From the NCBI RefSeq assembly GCF_000263595.1, contig NZ_ADES01000001.1:142623-206622 (forward strand): 64,000 bases of DNA. Reading direction: 5' to 3'. The translations under genes were made by a program, and so were the position numbers. Source of the stretch: Gardnerella vaginalis 1500E. Lineage in GTDB: Bacteria; Actinomycetota; Actinomycetes; Actinomycetales; Bifidobacteriaceae. The notes under the pieces are model-generated. The model did not search any database and had not been told where the DNA came from. It saw only the letters and a program-made list of their open reading frames with translations. Position 1 is the first letter of the stretch; each line of letters opens with the position of its first letter. Below are positions 42,476 to 50,314 of this stretch, in pieces.

Positions 42476-45112
42476 ATGGAACGTCGTTCAACGAAGACGA
42501 CGAACCTGGGTGAAGAAATTGCCAGTATCGGGGGTTCGGCACACACGCGATTCAATCATGCCACAATAAAAATTACGGCAGCTAGCGAAAATAGCGGGAA
42601 TCGCGGGAATCAAAACGAAGGAATAATAGGGTTCAAATTTGTAGCAAATGCGGATTGCGATTTATTAAATATTAAGCCCGCGCAAAAATCGCAAGCTTCC
42701 ACGCATCAAGAGCACGCAACTCCAATAATAAAAATAAGTATTAAAGAAGATGCTCCCCTGCTTAGTGCGCAAAATCTTTTAGAAGATAACGCCGACGCAA
42801 ACGGTGCAAAAGAAATTGCACTGCACATGGAAGATGCGCTAGGCGCATGCGATGGGCGCGAACACGATTTTGTAATAACGTACGGAAGTTTTGGGAGCCG
42901 ATTTTATTTAGACGGATACCAGTGCTTTGCGAGCGCAACGAATCTTGGACCGCAAAGAGTGAGCGAAAAAGCGGCCGAAGTGTGTGCAGTACAGGCAGAA
43001 TCTTCGCAAATCTACGACTTTTACTACTCAAACCACTTGCCAAATCCAGAAGAAATCGCAAATTCGGCCACTCAAGCACAGCCAGACATATGGTTTGCAG
43101 GACCTACGATTTGCGCAAGAGACATAAAACGCGTATCTTGCAAGTCCAGCGGAACGCTGCACATTCAATTTAGGCTGCGCGGGCCAGGCCAACACGGAGT
43201 GCTTTTTGCAGCCGGAACTGTTGGAACGAAAACTAATCTAGAATCTAGCGAAAAAATAAGCGTGTATGCAGGGCCAGAAGGCATAAAAATCACGCTAATC
43301 GACAGCGAAACGTGCGTAAAAAGCGTAATCGAAGCAGCCGCAAGCGTTGACGACGGCGAATGGCACGACTTGATTATTCGCGCAAATCGCGGAGCAATCG
43401 ACATTTACGTAGACGGATACAGCCAGTCGCACAACATAGGACAATTCTGGTTTGCAAACATAACGGGATTAAACGCCGTAAGCATTGGCGAAAACCTGCG
43501 CGGAGTGCGATTAATGGGCGAAGCTAGAACGGGCGGAATCTACTTTAGTGCGCTAAGCGAAGGCCAAATCCAAAGAATATCAAGAGTAAAACCGCTTGTA
43601 ACAACTGCATTATTCGACACAGGCTACGCAGGCTCTCGCAGCTACAGAATACCGTCGCTTGTAAAAACGCGCATGGGAACGCTAATCGCGGGAGCAGACC
43701 AGCGAACAAGCGTTTCGAACGACGCTCCAAATCACATAAACTTTGTGATTCGCAGGTCTGCGGACGGCGGCAAAACGTGGGGGCCTTTGCAAACCGTAAT
43801 CAACATGCCTGGCAAAAACCTTGGAAAACTGGGCGCCAGCGCAATCGACTCCTGCCCTGTTTTAGACCCAGAAGGCAAAAGCGAAAGAATCAACGTATTA
43901 ATTGACATTAATCCTGGCGGAATTGGGCTAACAAATTGCAAAACAGCTGTAGGCGTAGACGCATGCGGAAGAATCAAGCTTATAGACCGCTTAGGTGGCC
44001 ACTACGCGGCGGCAATGGACGCAAGCGCAGCCGTAAAATTGCCATGCAATTCTAGCGAAAAAGAATGCGCAACAAACTGGCTAATTTACCCAGATGGAAG
44101 CATAAAAAATGGCGATTTGAGCGGAGACCTGAGCAGCGGATTGCACAATAATCAAACTTGCGACAGTTCCACGTGGGACATATGGAAATCGCCAGAAATT
44201 GCAAGCGAAAGTCAGCCATTATTCGCCGAAAAAACTTGCTACATAGCTCAAATCTACTCGGACGACGACGGCGAAACGTGGAGCGCACCACGCTTAATTG
44301 ACCACATGGTTAAAGAACCGTGGATGAGCTTCGCTGGAGTATGCCCAGGGAACGGAATTATTATTAGGCATAGCGAAAAACATTACGGCAGAATACTCGT
44401 GCCATTTTATTGCAGCGGCCAAAGCAAATCGCACTATTCTTCGGGAGCGCTTATTTCGGACGACGACGGCGAAACGTGGCGCCGAGGCAAAATGATTAAC
44501 GAAGGGCGATTAATGGGCGGCAAAATCGTAGATCCCGCAACAATGCAAGACGACGATGCAACAAGCTCCGAAACCGTGTTTGTAGAGCGCAAAAATGGCG
44601 ATATTCTGGCGTTCTTCCGCAATCAAAATCGCTCGGGCTGCGTAGGCAAGGCCATTAGTCACGATTGCGGCGAAACGTGGAGCGAGCTGATTTTTGACCA
44701 AAGCTTGCCCGAGATATTCAGCCAGCCGAGCGCAACCTGCTTCAGCGGCGAAAACGCGCAAAACGCAGACTGCATAGCATTTGCAAACGCAAGCCAAATG
44801 ATGCCGTACCGCGGCCGCGGAGTTGTGCGATTTAGCTTCGACGGCGGCAAAACGTGGCAAAAAAATGTGTGCGTAAACCCATTCCACCACGTTTATCAAT
44901 GCCTTACCTCTAGCAATAAACACAATTTGCAACTACTGTGGGAAAAAGAGACTACTGGAATTTATATAACAGCAATAGATTCCTCGCTTTGTCGGCAAGA
45001 TAGTTTGCAAACAGGTTTCAAAAACAAAGTACACAAAAACGAAAAAATGGAAGAAATAAAAGAGAGAAGACTCATGCGAACTGAAAGGAGCCAAAATGGA
45101 AGAGACATTTAG
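42476..45112 (+). CDS. nanH1: Exo-alpha-sialidase without signal peptide (NanH1-like)
   Basis: The 878-residue protein releases terminal sialic acids. Two LamG-like carbohydrate-binding domains are suggested at about 10-160 and 215-370. The six-bladed catalytic domain begins with the RIP motif (SYRIPSLV, about 388-395). Five Asp boxes follow: SADGGKTWG, SDDDGETWS, SDDDGETWR, SHDCGETWS and SFDGGKTWQ. The N-terminus is polar, with no signal peptide, and there is no membrane anchor, so the enzyme is probably cytoplasmic; this agrees with what is described for Gardnerella NanH1 as distinct from the secreted NanH2 and NanH3. GGAGG precedes the ATG. It overlaps the regulator gene by 17 bases. Codon use is more A/C-ending than its neighbours. 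Confidence 0.93.
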   Translation: MERRSTKTTNLGEEIASIGGSAHTRFNHATIKITAASENSGNRGNQNEGIIGFKFVANADCDLLNIKPAQKSQASTHQEHATPIIKISIKEDAPLLSAQNLLEDNADANGAKEIALHMEDALGACDGREHDFVITYGSFGSRFYLDGYQCFASATNLGPQRVSEKAAEVCAVQAESSQIYDFYYSNHLPNPEEIANSATQAQPDIWFAGPTICARDIKRVSCKSSGTLHIQFRLRGPGQHGVLFAAGTVGTKTNLESSEKISVYAGPEGIKITLIDSETCVKSVIEAAASVDDGEWHDLIIRANRGAIDIYVDGYSQSHNIGQFWFANITGLNAVSIGENLRGVRLMGEARTGGIYFSALSEGQIQRISRVKPLVTTALFDTGYAGSRSYRIPSLVKTRMGTLIAGADQRTSVSNDAPNHINFVIRRSADGGKTWGPLQTVINMPGKNLGKLGASAIDSCPVLDPEGKSERINVLIDINPGGIGLTNCKTAVGVDACGRIKLIDRLGGHYAAAMDASAAVKLPCNSSEKECATNWLIYPDGSIKNGDLSGDLSSGLHNNQTCDSSTWDIWKSPEIASESQPLFAEKTCYIAQIYSDDDGETWSAPRLIDHMVKEPWMSFAGVCPGNGIIIRHSEKHYGRILVPFYCSGQSKSHYSSGALISDDDGETWRRGKMINEGRLMGGKIVDPATMQDDDATSSETVFVERKNGDILAFFRNQNRSGCVGKAISHDCGETWSELIFDQSLPEIFSQPSATCFSGENAQNADCIAFANASQMMPYRGRGVVRFSFDGGKTWQKNVCVNPFHHVYQCLTSSNKHNLQLLWEKETTGIYITAIDSSLCRQDSLQTGFKNKVHKNEKMEEIKERRLMRTERSQNGRDI

Positions 45113-45887
45113 CAGCTGCGAAGACGATGAGATGACAACACTAGACCGCTTATCGTTATTGCAAGCAAGCTCTAACTCCGCTCCGATTGTTGCAAGAAAA
45201 CGTTGCGACGAAACGATGGATGCAATCAGATCGCTTATTTTAAGAGAACGCTTGCAACCAAAAGACATGCTGCCAACTGAGCCAATGCTATGCAATTTGA
45301 TTGGCGCATCAAGGTCATCGGTGCGCGAGGCGATTCGCAAGCTGGAAGCACTTAACATTGTGGAAGTTAAGCAAGGGAAAGGCATGTTTGTTGGCTCGCT
45401 ATCTTTGGACCCAATGGTGGAAACACTCGCTTTTCGCTCCTTAATCTCCATTAATAAGAATTTTGAAGACTTGAGTAACGTTGTAGAAATGCGCAAATTC
45501 CTAGACCTTGGATGCGCGGATAAAGTTGTTGAGTCGCTTAAGGGAACGCAGCATCCAGAGCTGGAAGCGCTTTCGGAAACAATGACAAAAGAGGCGCATG
45601 CTGGAAAAACGTTCTTGGAACAAGACATTGCTTTCCACACGGGCATTTTGCGCGCGGTAAACAATACGATTGCAGAGCAATTTGTGCGATGCTTGTGGCT
45701 TGTGCATATGGCTGTTTTGCCACAATTGGGGCTGGAAGTTTCGGACGAGCTTGAAAAAACCGCTAGAGCGCATGAACTTATGCTTAAAACTGCTATTGCG
45801 GGAGACGCAGACGGATATAGGCAGGCTGTAAATAGCCATTACGAGCCAATTCAGTCGATTTTGCTTAATAGACTGCAAAAGCGCTGA
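45096..45887 (+). CDS. nanR: GntR-family (FadR subgroup) regulator of sialic acid genes
   Basis: The 263-residue protein has an N-terminal winged helix (about 35-100; LPTEPMLCNLIGASRSSVREAIRKLE is cut here to its core LCNLIGASRSSVREAI) and a C-terminal all-helical FCD effector domain (about 110-255), whose His/Asp residues bind a metal and the ligand. AAGGAG lies inside the end of the sialidase gene, and the 17-base overlap couples the two. By position it should repress the nan/nag genes, probably relieved by sialic acid or an amino-sugar phosphate. It may be autoregulated through the operator at 42415. Confidence 0.85.
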   Translation: MEETFSSCEDDEMTTLDRLSLLQASSNSAPIVARKRCDETMDAIRSLILRERLQPKDMLPTEPMLCNLIGASRSSVREAIRKLEALNIVEVKQGKGMFVGSLSLDPMVETLAFRSLISINKNFEDLSNVVEMRKFLDLGCADKVVESLKGTQHPELEALSETMTKEAHAGKTFLEQDIAFHTGILRAVNNTIAEQFVRCLWLVHMAVLPQLGLEVSDELEKTARAHELMLKTAIAGDADGYRQAVNSHYEPIQSILLNRLQKR

Positions 45888-45908
45888 AGCACATACATTC
45901 TATAAAAT

Positions 45909-45943
45909 GGAAGAACCGCTCTAGTTTAGAGAGCGGTTCTTCC
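45909..45943. terminator. Bidirectional terminator between nanR and nagA
   Basis: GGAAGAACCGCTCT pairs with AGAGCGGTTCTTCC over a short loop. It lies between convergent genes. A second small inverted repeat, GTGATGC/GCATCAC, follows at about 45951-45979. Confidence 0.82.
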
Positions 45944-46005
45944 ATCTTCAATGGTGATGCCTGAGTACTACAGCATCACGATTAATCGCAACGACACGAT
46001 TTCCG

Positions 46006-47265
46006 TTACGAAATTTTATGGCCTTCTAGCCAAACGTGCTCGACGGCCAAATTCCCAGAATTAAGCAAAAGTAAGTCGGCTGCGTAACCCTTTTCAACCA
46101 AGCCCAAAGGCGCGTTAGTTATACCATTCTGCTTATCTACCCCAAGAGCGCGGGCTGGAACGAGAGTTGCAGCCGCAATTGCCGCCGGCAAGCCAATGCC
46201 AAGCTCTTTAACAGCGCGCTTAATCGCAACGTCCAACGTTAAAGTAGACCCCGCTATAGCGCCATTAGAAACAAGCCTTGCATGACCGTCTGTAACCTGA
46301 ACGTCAAGTGCTCCAAGCTTATAAGAGCCATCCGCGCAACCGGTGGCGGCCATAGCGTCTGTTACAAACGCAATACGATTAGGAGCGGCATTAAACGCCA
46401 TTTGCAAAATGGGATTTTCAACGTGGAAGCCGTCGTTAATAAGCTCAATCGTGACGCGCGAATCCTCCAAGGCTGCAGGAATTGGACCTGGCTTACGGTG
46501 ATGAATGCCGTTCATAGCGTTAAACATGTGTGTCATAAGCGTGGAACCTGAGTTAAAAGCTGTGCGAGCAGTTTGATAATCCGCATCGCAATGGCCAACG
46601 GCTGGGATTACGCCAGCGTCAACAAAACGTTTAATAGCCTCCATGCCATGTTCACGCTCAGGAGCAATAGTAATCTGGCGCAAAGTGCCATCCGCCGCCT
46701 CAAGCAGCGCCTCAACACGCTCGGGAGTAGGGTCCACTAGGCAATTAGGGTCGTGCGCGCCTTTTCTAGAAAGCGCCAAGAACGGCCCCTCTAAGTGAGA
46801 TCCAAGCACATCTGGTCGCGTTTGCATAACGCGCTTAACGGTGCGCAAATTCTCTTGCATTACGTCAAGAGGATTTGTAATCAAGCTAAGAACTTGCCTA
46901 GTTGTTCCGTGAAGCATGTGATACGCGCGCGCAATGGCAATCCCTTCGGCACCGTCGTCAAACGAATGCTCCCAGGCTCCATGAGCGTGCAAATCAATAT
47001 AGCCTGGCGCAGCAAAATAGCCACCGCCGTCTACAACATTTAAGTCAGATGCGCGCAAGCCGCAAGCATTAATCGCCAGCGCAAGGTCTTCGTCTAAAAT
47101 GCCCGTTTCTAAAATCACGCCATCTTTAACCAAAATCCAAGCGTTAGGAACAATTCCGCGCGCGTCTACAACGCTAACGTTTCGCACTACAAAACTGTGC
47201 CCCTCGTTTGATTTTAGTGAATCATCAATCTTATTTACGGCATCTAAGTATGCATTTTTTGACAT
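46006..47265 (-). CDS. nagA: N-acetylglucosamine-6-phosphate deacetylase
   Basis: NagA removes acetate from GlcNAc-6-P to give glucosamine-6-P. The 419-residue amidohydrolase has the metal residues in DLHAHG and GSHLEGPFL (Glu), His in PAVGHCDAD, MTHMFNAMNG with His, and the catalytic Asp in AFVTDAMAATG. An N-terminal extension of about 20 residues makes it slightly longer than average. It is last in the minus-strand nag/nan series, 73 bases after nagB. It takes the product of NanE one step nearer glycolysis. Confidence 0.95.
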   Translation of the reverse strand: MSKNAYLDAVNKIDDSLKSNEGHSFVVRNVSVVDARGIVPNAWILVKDGVILETGILDEDLALAINACGLRASDLNVVDGGGYFAAPGYIDLHAHGAWEHSFDDGAEGIAIARAYHMLHGTTRQVLSLITNPLDVMQENLRTVKRVMQTRPDVLGSHLEGPFLALSRKGAHDPNCLVDPTPERVEALLEAADGTLRQITIAPEREHGMEAIKRFVDAGVIPAVGHCDADYQTARTAFNSGSTLMTHMFNAMNGIHHRKPGPIPAALEDSRVTIELINDGFHVENPILQMAFNAAPNRIAFVTDAMAATGCADGSYKLGALDVQVTDGHARLVSNGAIAGSTLTLDVAIKRAVKELGIGLPAAIAAATLVPARALGVDKQNGITNAPLGLVEKGYAADLLLLNSGNLAVEHVWLEGHKIS

Positions 47266-47338
47266 TTAACCCACCTGCGTTTGTGCTTTTGAATACGTTA
47301 CTTAATTTTAGACTTATCTATCAGAGGTATCGGATCTA

Positions 47339-48151
47339 TCAGATTCCCTGCCAAGATGGCTTATTTGTGTACACCCAACGATAGTAGTCTGCCAACTTAA
47401 GCTTGCTTGCTGCCGCTTCGTCTATAATCACGGTTGCGTGTGGATGCATTTGAAGCGCGGAAGCTGGGCATAGCGAGCTTACTCCGCCTTCTAGCGTTGC
47501 AGCTACAGCATCTGCCTTATTTGAGCCGAACGCAAGAAGAACAAGATGCTTAGCGCGCAAAATCGTTCCAATTCCTTGGGTTATGCAGTGAGTTGGAACC
47601 TGGTTAATATCTCCGTCGAAGAATCGGCGGTTATCTACACGAGTCTGCTCAGTTAAGGTTTTTACGCGCGTTCCAGACGCAAGCGAAGATCCAGGCTCGT
47701 TGAATCCAACGTGGCCGTCGGAGCCAATTCCCAAGATTTGCACGTCGATTCCACCAGCAGCAGCAATAGCAGCGTCGTAGTCAGCTCCAGCGTGCGCAAT
47801 CTTGCTGCCTTCGCTTAATGGAGCTCCGTTAAGAACATCTCCTGGAACGTGCACTAAATCTGGGTTTAGGCCGATTAAGTCGGTTACGGTTCTGCGGATT
47901 GTGCTGTGGTAGGACTGCTCGTGCTCTAATGGCAATCCAATGTACTCGTCAAGCGCAAATCCGCGCACGCGACTAACGTCAACATTATTTTCTTTAACAA
48001 GCTTTGCAAGATGCTCGTAGGCTTTTAATGGGCTAGACCCTGTAGCCAGGCCAAGTACTGCGTCTGGCTTGCGACTAATCAAATCTACAACTGCTTTTGC
48101 GTAGAGCTCGCCAGCTTCATCCTGATCTTTTACAATAATAACTTCTGCCAT
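47339..48151 (-). CDS. nagB: Glucosamine-6-phosphate deaminase
   Basis: NagB converts glucosamine-6-P to fructose-6-P and ammonia. The 270-residue protein has GLATGSSP (phosphate binding), FALDEYIG with the catalytic Asp, and GIGSDGHVGFNEPGS with the acid-base His and Glu. Length is as in the E. coli hexamer. AAAGGAGAAG precedes the start. It is the last step of the module; fructose-6-P then enters the bifid shunt in this family of organisms. Confidence 0.96.
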   Translation of the reverse strand: MAEVIIVKDQDEAGELYAKAVVDLISRKPDAVLGLATGSSPLKAYEHLAKLVKENNVDVSRVRGFALDEYIGLPLEHEQSYHSTIRRTVTDLIGLNPDLVHVPGDVLNGAPLSEGSKIAHAGADYDAAIAAAGGIDVQILGIGSDGHVGFNEPGSSLASGTRVKTLTEQTRVDNRRFFDGDINQVPTHCITQGIGTILRAKHLVLLAFGSNKADAVAATLEGGVSSLCPASALQMHPHATVIIDEAAASKLKLADYYRWVYTNKPSWQGI

Positions 48152-48189
48152 CTTTGCTTCTCCTTTAAAGCTTTAAGCAATTATTAGCA

Positions 48190-48219
48190 TTGCGGCATGC
48201 GAATTAACGCACACCGCAA
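48190..48219 (-). terminator. Hairpin between nanA and nagB
   Basis: TTGCGG..TGCG and CGCA..CCGCAA form an interrupted stem in the gap between the two genes. No T-run follows, so it may be an RNA end-protecting or processing structure rather than a terminator. Confidence 0.4.
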
Positions 48220-48311
48220 CACTATTTACTTACTATGCACCATAAATAAAAGGCTTTATTAGATTATTTATGATTATTTATGATTTTTACTTAAGATACG
48301 CACTTAAGCCG

Positions 48312-49271
48312 CTACTTAGTGGAATCGCTCACTTCTTGCGGAGTCTTTGCCAAAGTCAAGCCAACTTCCTTAAGAACGCCAGCCACGGCTTCAACATTTT
48401 CTCCCTTAAGTGGGCAAACTGGATCTGGCATCTGATTTGTGTCAAACACGCCAAGCAATGCCATTGCGGTCTTAAATGCTCCAACGCCAGCGCCGAAGCC
48501 TGCCACGCCGCTAGGTACGGTAACAATTCGCATCAAAGCAGCAAGCCAATCCTGCTCCTTCTTAACCGTTGCCCAATCGCCAGCCTGAGCAGCCTTCCAC
48601 ATTCGCACGTAACCAGTTGCTTCAACGTTTGCAAGGCCTGGAACAGATCCGTCTGCGCCAGACATGTATGCTCCATCAACAACAACCTCTTGGCCCGTAA
48701 GCAAAGTCAATGGGTGGCCAGCCTTGTTGTTGTCGTCTACAAGGAACCTAAACGACACGTCGTCGTTGGAAGAATCCTTAACGCCAGCAAGCACGCCATC
48801 TTTTCCAAGCTTTACAAGCAAATTGCCAGGAAGTTTCGTGTGCACGCAAACTGGAATGTCGTAAGCAAATAATGGCAAATCTGGAACAGCTTCGTGAATA
48901 AGACGGAAGTGGCGCTCAACTTCTGCCATGCCGCCGAGTGCGTAGAATGGCGCTGTTGCAACGATTGCAGAAGCCCCAAGCTCCTTGGCTTCCTTTGCGT
49001 GCTCAATTACGCGGTTTGTTTCCGTGTCAATGCAGCCAACCAAAACTGGCACACGGCCGTCTACAATGCGCATTACGTTTTCAATGATTTCACGGCGGCG
49101 CTTATCTGTGCTAAATGCCACTTCGCCAGAAGAGCCAAGTGTAAACAGGCCGTCTACTCCAGCATCAATCATGCGATTAAGTGAGCGCTCAAAGCTAACA
49201 ACGTCTACTTCGCCATCTGCAGTTAATGGCGTAACAACTGGAGGAATAACGCCGTGGAATTTTTCAGTCAT
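48312..49271 (-). CDS. nanA: N-acetylneuraminate lyase (DapA superfamily)
   Basis: The 319-residue TIM-barrel aldolase should split N-acetylneuraminate into ManNAc and pyruvate. Superfamily marks are GSSGEVAF (pyruvate carboxyl pocket), the Tyr in FAYDIPV and the Schiff-base Lys in GVKDSS. Dihydrodipicolinate synthase has the same fold, but the position among nanE, nanK, nagA, nagB and a sialidase makes the lyase role much more likely. A DHDPS-type side activity cannot be excluded by eye. It is separated from nagB and the transporter by gaps of about 160 and 180 bases, so it may have its own promoter. Confidence 0.88.
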   Translation of the reverse strand: MTEKFHGVIPPVVTPLTADGEVDVVSFERSLNRMIDAGVDGLFTLGSSGEVAFSTDKRRREIIENVMRIVDGRVPVLVGCIDTETNRVIEHAKEAKELGASAIVATAPFYALGGMAEVERHFRLIHEAVPDLPLFAYDIPVCVHTKLPGNLLVKLGKDGVLAGVKDSSNDDVSFRFLVDDNNKAGHPLTLLTGQEVVVDGAYMSGADGSVPGLANVEATGYVRMWKAAQAGDWATVKKEQDWLAALMRIVTVPSGVAGFGAGVGAFKTAMALLGVFDTNQMPDPVCPLKGENVEAVAGVLKEVGLTLAKTPQEVSDSTK

Positions 49272-49294
49272 AATTACACTTCTTTCGTGCTTAA

Positions 49295-49333
49295 AGTTTC
49301 GATATTAAGTTTCGATATTAAATTTCGAATTTA
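49295..49333 (-). repeat. Three tandem 13-base repeats upstream of nanA
   Basis: AGTTTCGATATTA occurs twice head to tail (49295-49307 and 49308-49320), followed by a diverged third copy AATTTCGAATTTA. They lie 24-62 bases before the nanA start and differ from the palindrome found elsewhere in the cluster. They may be a binding site for a second regulator, or a slippage-prone promoter spacer. Confidence 0.6.
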
Positions 49334-49453
49334 AAATTTCTGTTTAATATTTTGTTTTCGTAATTTAGTTGAGTGAGATGGGCGGCTCGCTTGAGTTTTG
49401 TTGTGAGTAATAGTGAACCGCCCAAGATTTTGTGTGGATTTATTTAACGCACC

Positions 49454-50314
49454 TTACTTGCACTCTTCTTCCGTTGGGTGCAACAGCGACGGTGCCGCTC
49501 CCATCAGAATCTTCGTGTAATCATTTTGAGGATTGTTAATAACCTGATGCGTTTCGCCTCGCTCAACAATCGTTCCGTGATTCATAACAACGACTTCGTC
49601 GGATATGTAGCGGATTGTTTGAATATCGTGGCTAATAAACACCATGGAAAGATTCAGCCTCTTCTTTAAGTCGGAAAGAAGATTCAAAATCTGAGCACGC
49701 ACAGAAACATCCAAAGCAGAAGTTGGCTCATCTGCGATTATTGCATCTGGATTAAGCGAAAGCGCACGAGCGATTGCCACACGCTGACGCTGGCCGCCAG
49801 AAAGCTGACCTGGCAAAGCGCCAAGAACAGAGTGAGGCAAACCAACCATTCGGATTAGCTCCTTGGCTCTAGCATCGCGCTCAGCTTTGCTTCCAATCTT
49901 GTGCACAACAAGCGGGTCAATCAGCTGATCAATCACACTCATACGAGCATTCAAAGCCATTGCTGGATCCTGGAACACAACGGAAACCACGCGTCCAATA
50001 TCCATGCGCTCTTTTGCGGTTCGGTGCGTAACGTCTTGCCCTTTAAACAAAACCTTGCCGCTCGTAACCTGCTGGAGTCCGCACATAGTGTTTGCAGTAG
50101 TAGACTTTCCGCAACCAGATTCACCAACAATACCAATCGTCTTGCCTGGCATAAGCTTAAGATTTACCTTGTTTACGGCTGTAATCTTGTTCTTATGGAA
50201 TAAGCCAGATCCTGCTCGAGTAGTGAACACCACTTCGGCGTCGCGCAGCTCGATGATTGGAACATCGCCATTTTCGTTCTGTACTTTGTTTGTTTCGTTA
50301 ACATTCATGTTCAT
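49454..50314 (-). CDS. nanF: ABC transporter ATP-binding protein, OppF/DppF type (sialic acid cluster)
   Basis: A 286-residue ATPase with Walker A GESGCGKST, signature LSGGQRQR, Walker B AIIADEP and the C-terminal oligopeptide-type extension (YTKILMGAAPSLL). Its start overlaps the stop of the fused permease/ATPase gene by four bases. With the fused protein's ATPase half it forms the two motor domains of the importer. The gene symbol follows the nanBCDF arrangement reported for B. breve, from memory, and is tentative. Confidence 0.82.
   Translation of the reverse strand: MNMNVNETNKVQNENGDVPIIELRDAEVVFTTRAGSGLFHKNKITAVNKVNLKLMPGKTIGIVGESGCGKSTTANTMCGLQQVTSGKVLFKGQDVTHRTAKERMDIGRVVSVVFQDPAMALNARMSVIDQLIDPLVVHKIGSKAERDARAKELIRMVGLPHSVLGALPGQLSGGQRQRVAIARALSLNPDAIIADEPTSALDVSVRAQILNLLSDLKKRLNLSMVFISHDIQTIRYISDEVVVMNHGTIVERGETHQVINNPQNDYTKILMGAAPSLLHPTEEECK

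Noticed and set aside
42762..43079. Minus-strand frames opposite the sialidase gene
   Set aside because: The sialidase coding strand is biased in a way that leaves long antisense frames; none has a start signal or known motif.
48312..49271. Dihydrodipicolinate synthase for lysine synthesis
   Set aside because: The fold fits, but every neighbour belongs to sialic acid or amino-sugar use, so the lyase reading is preferred.
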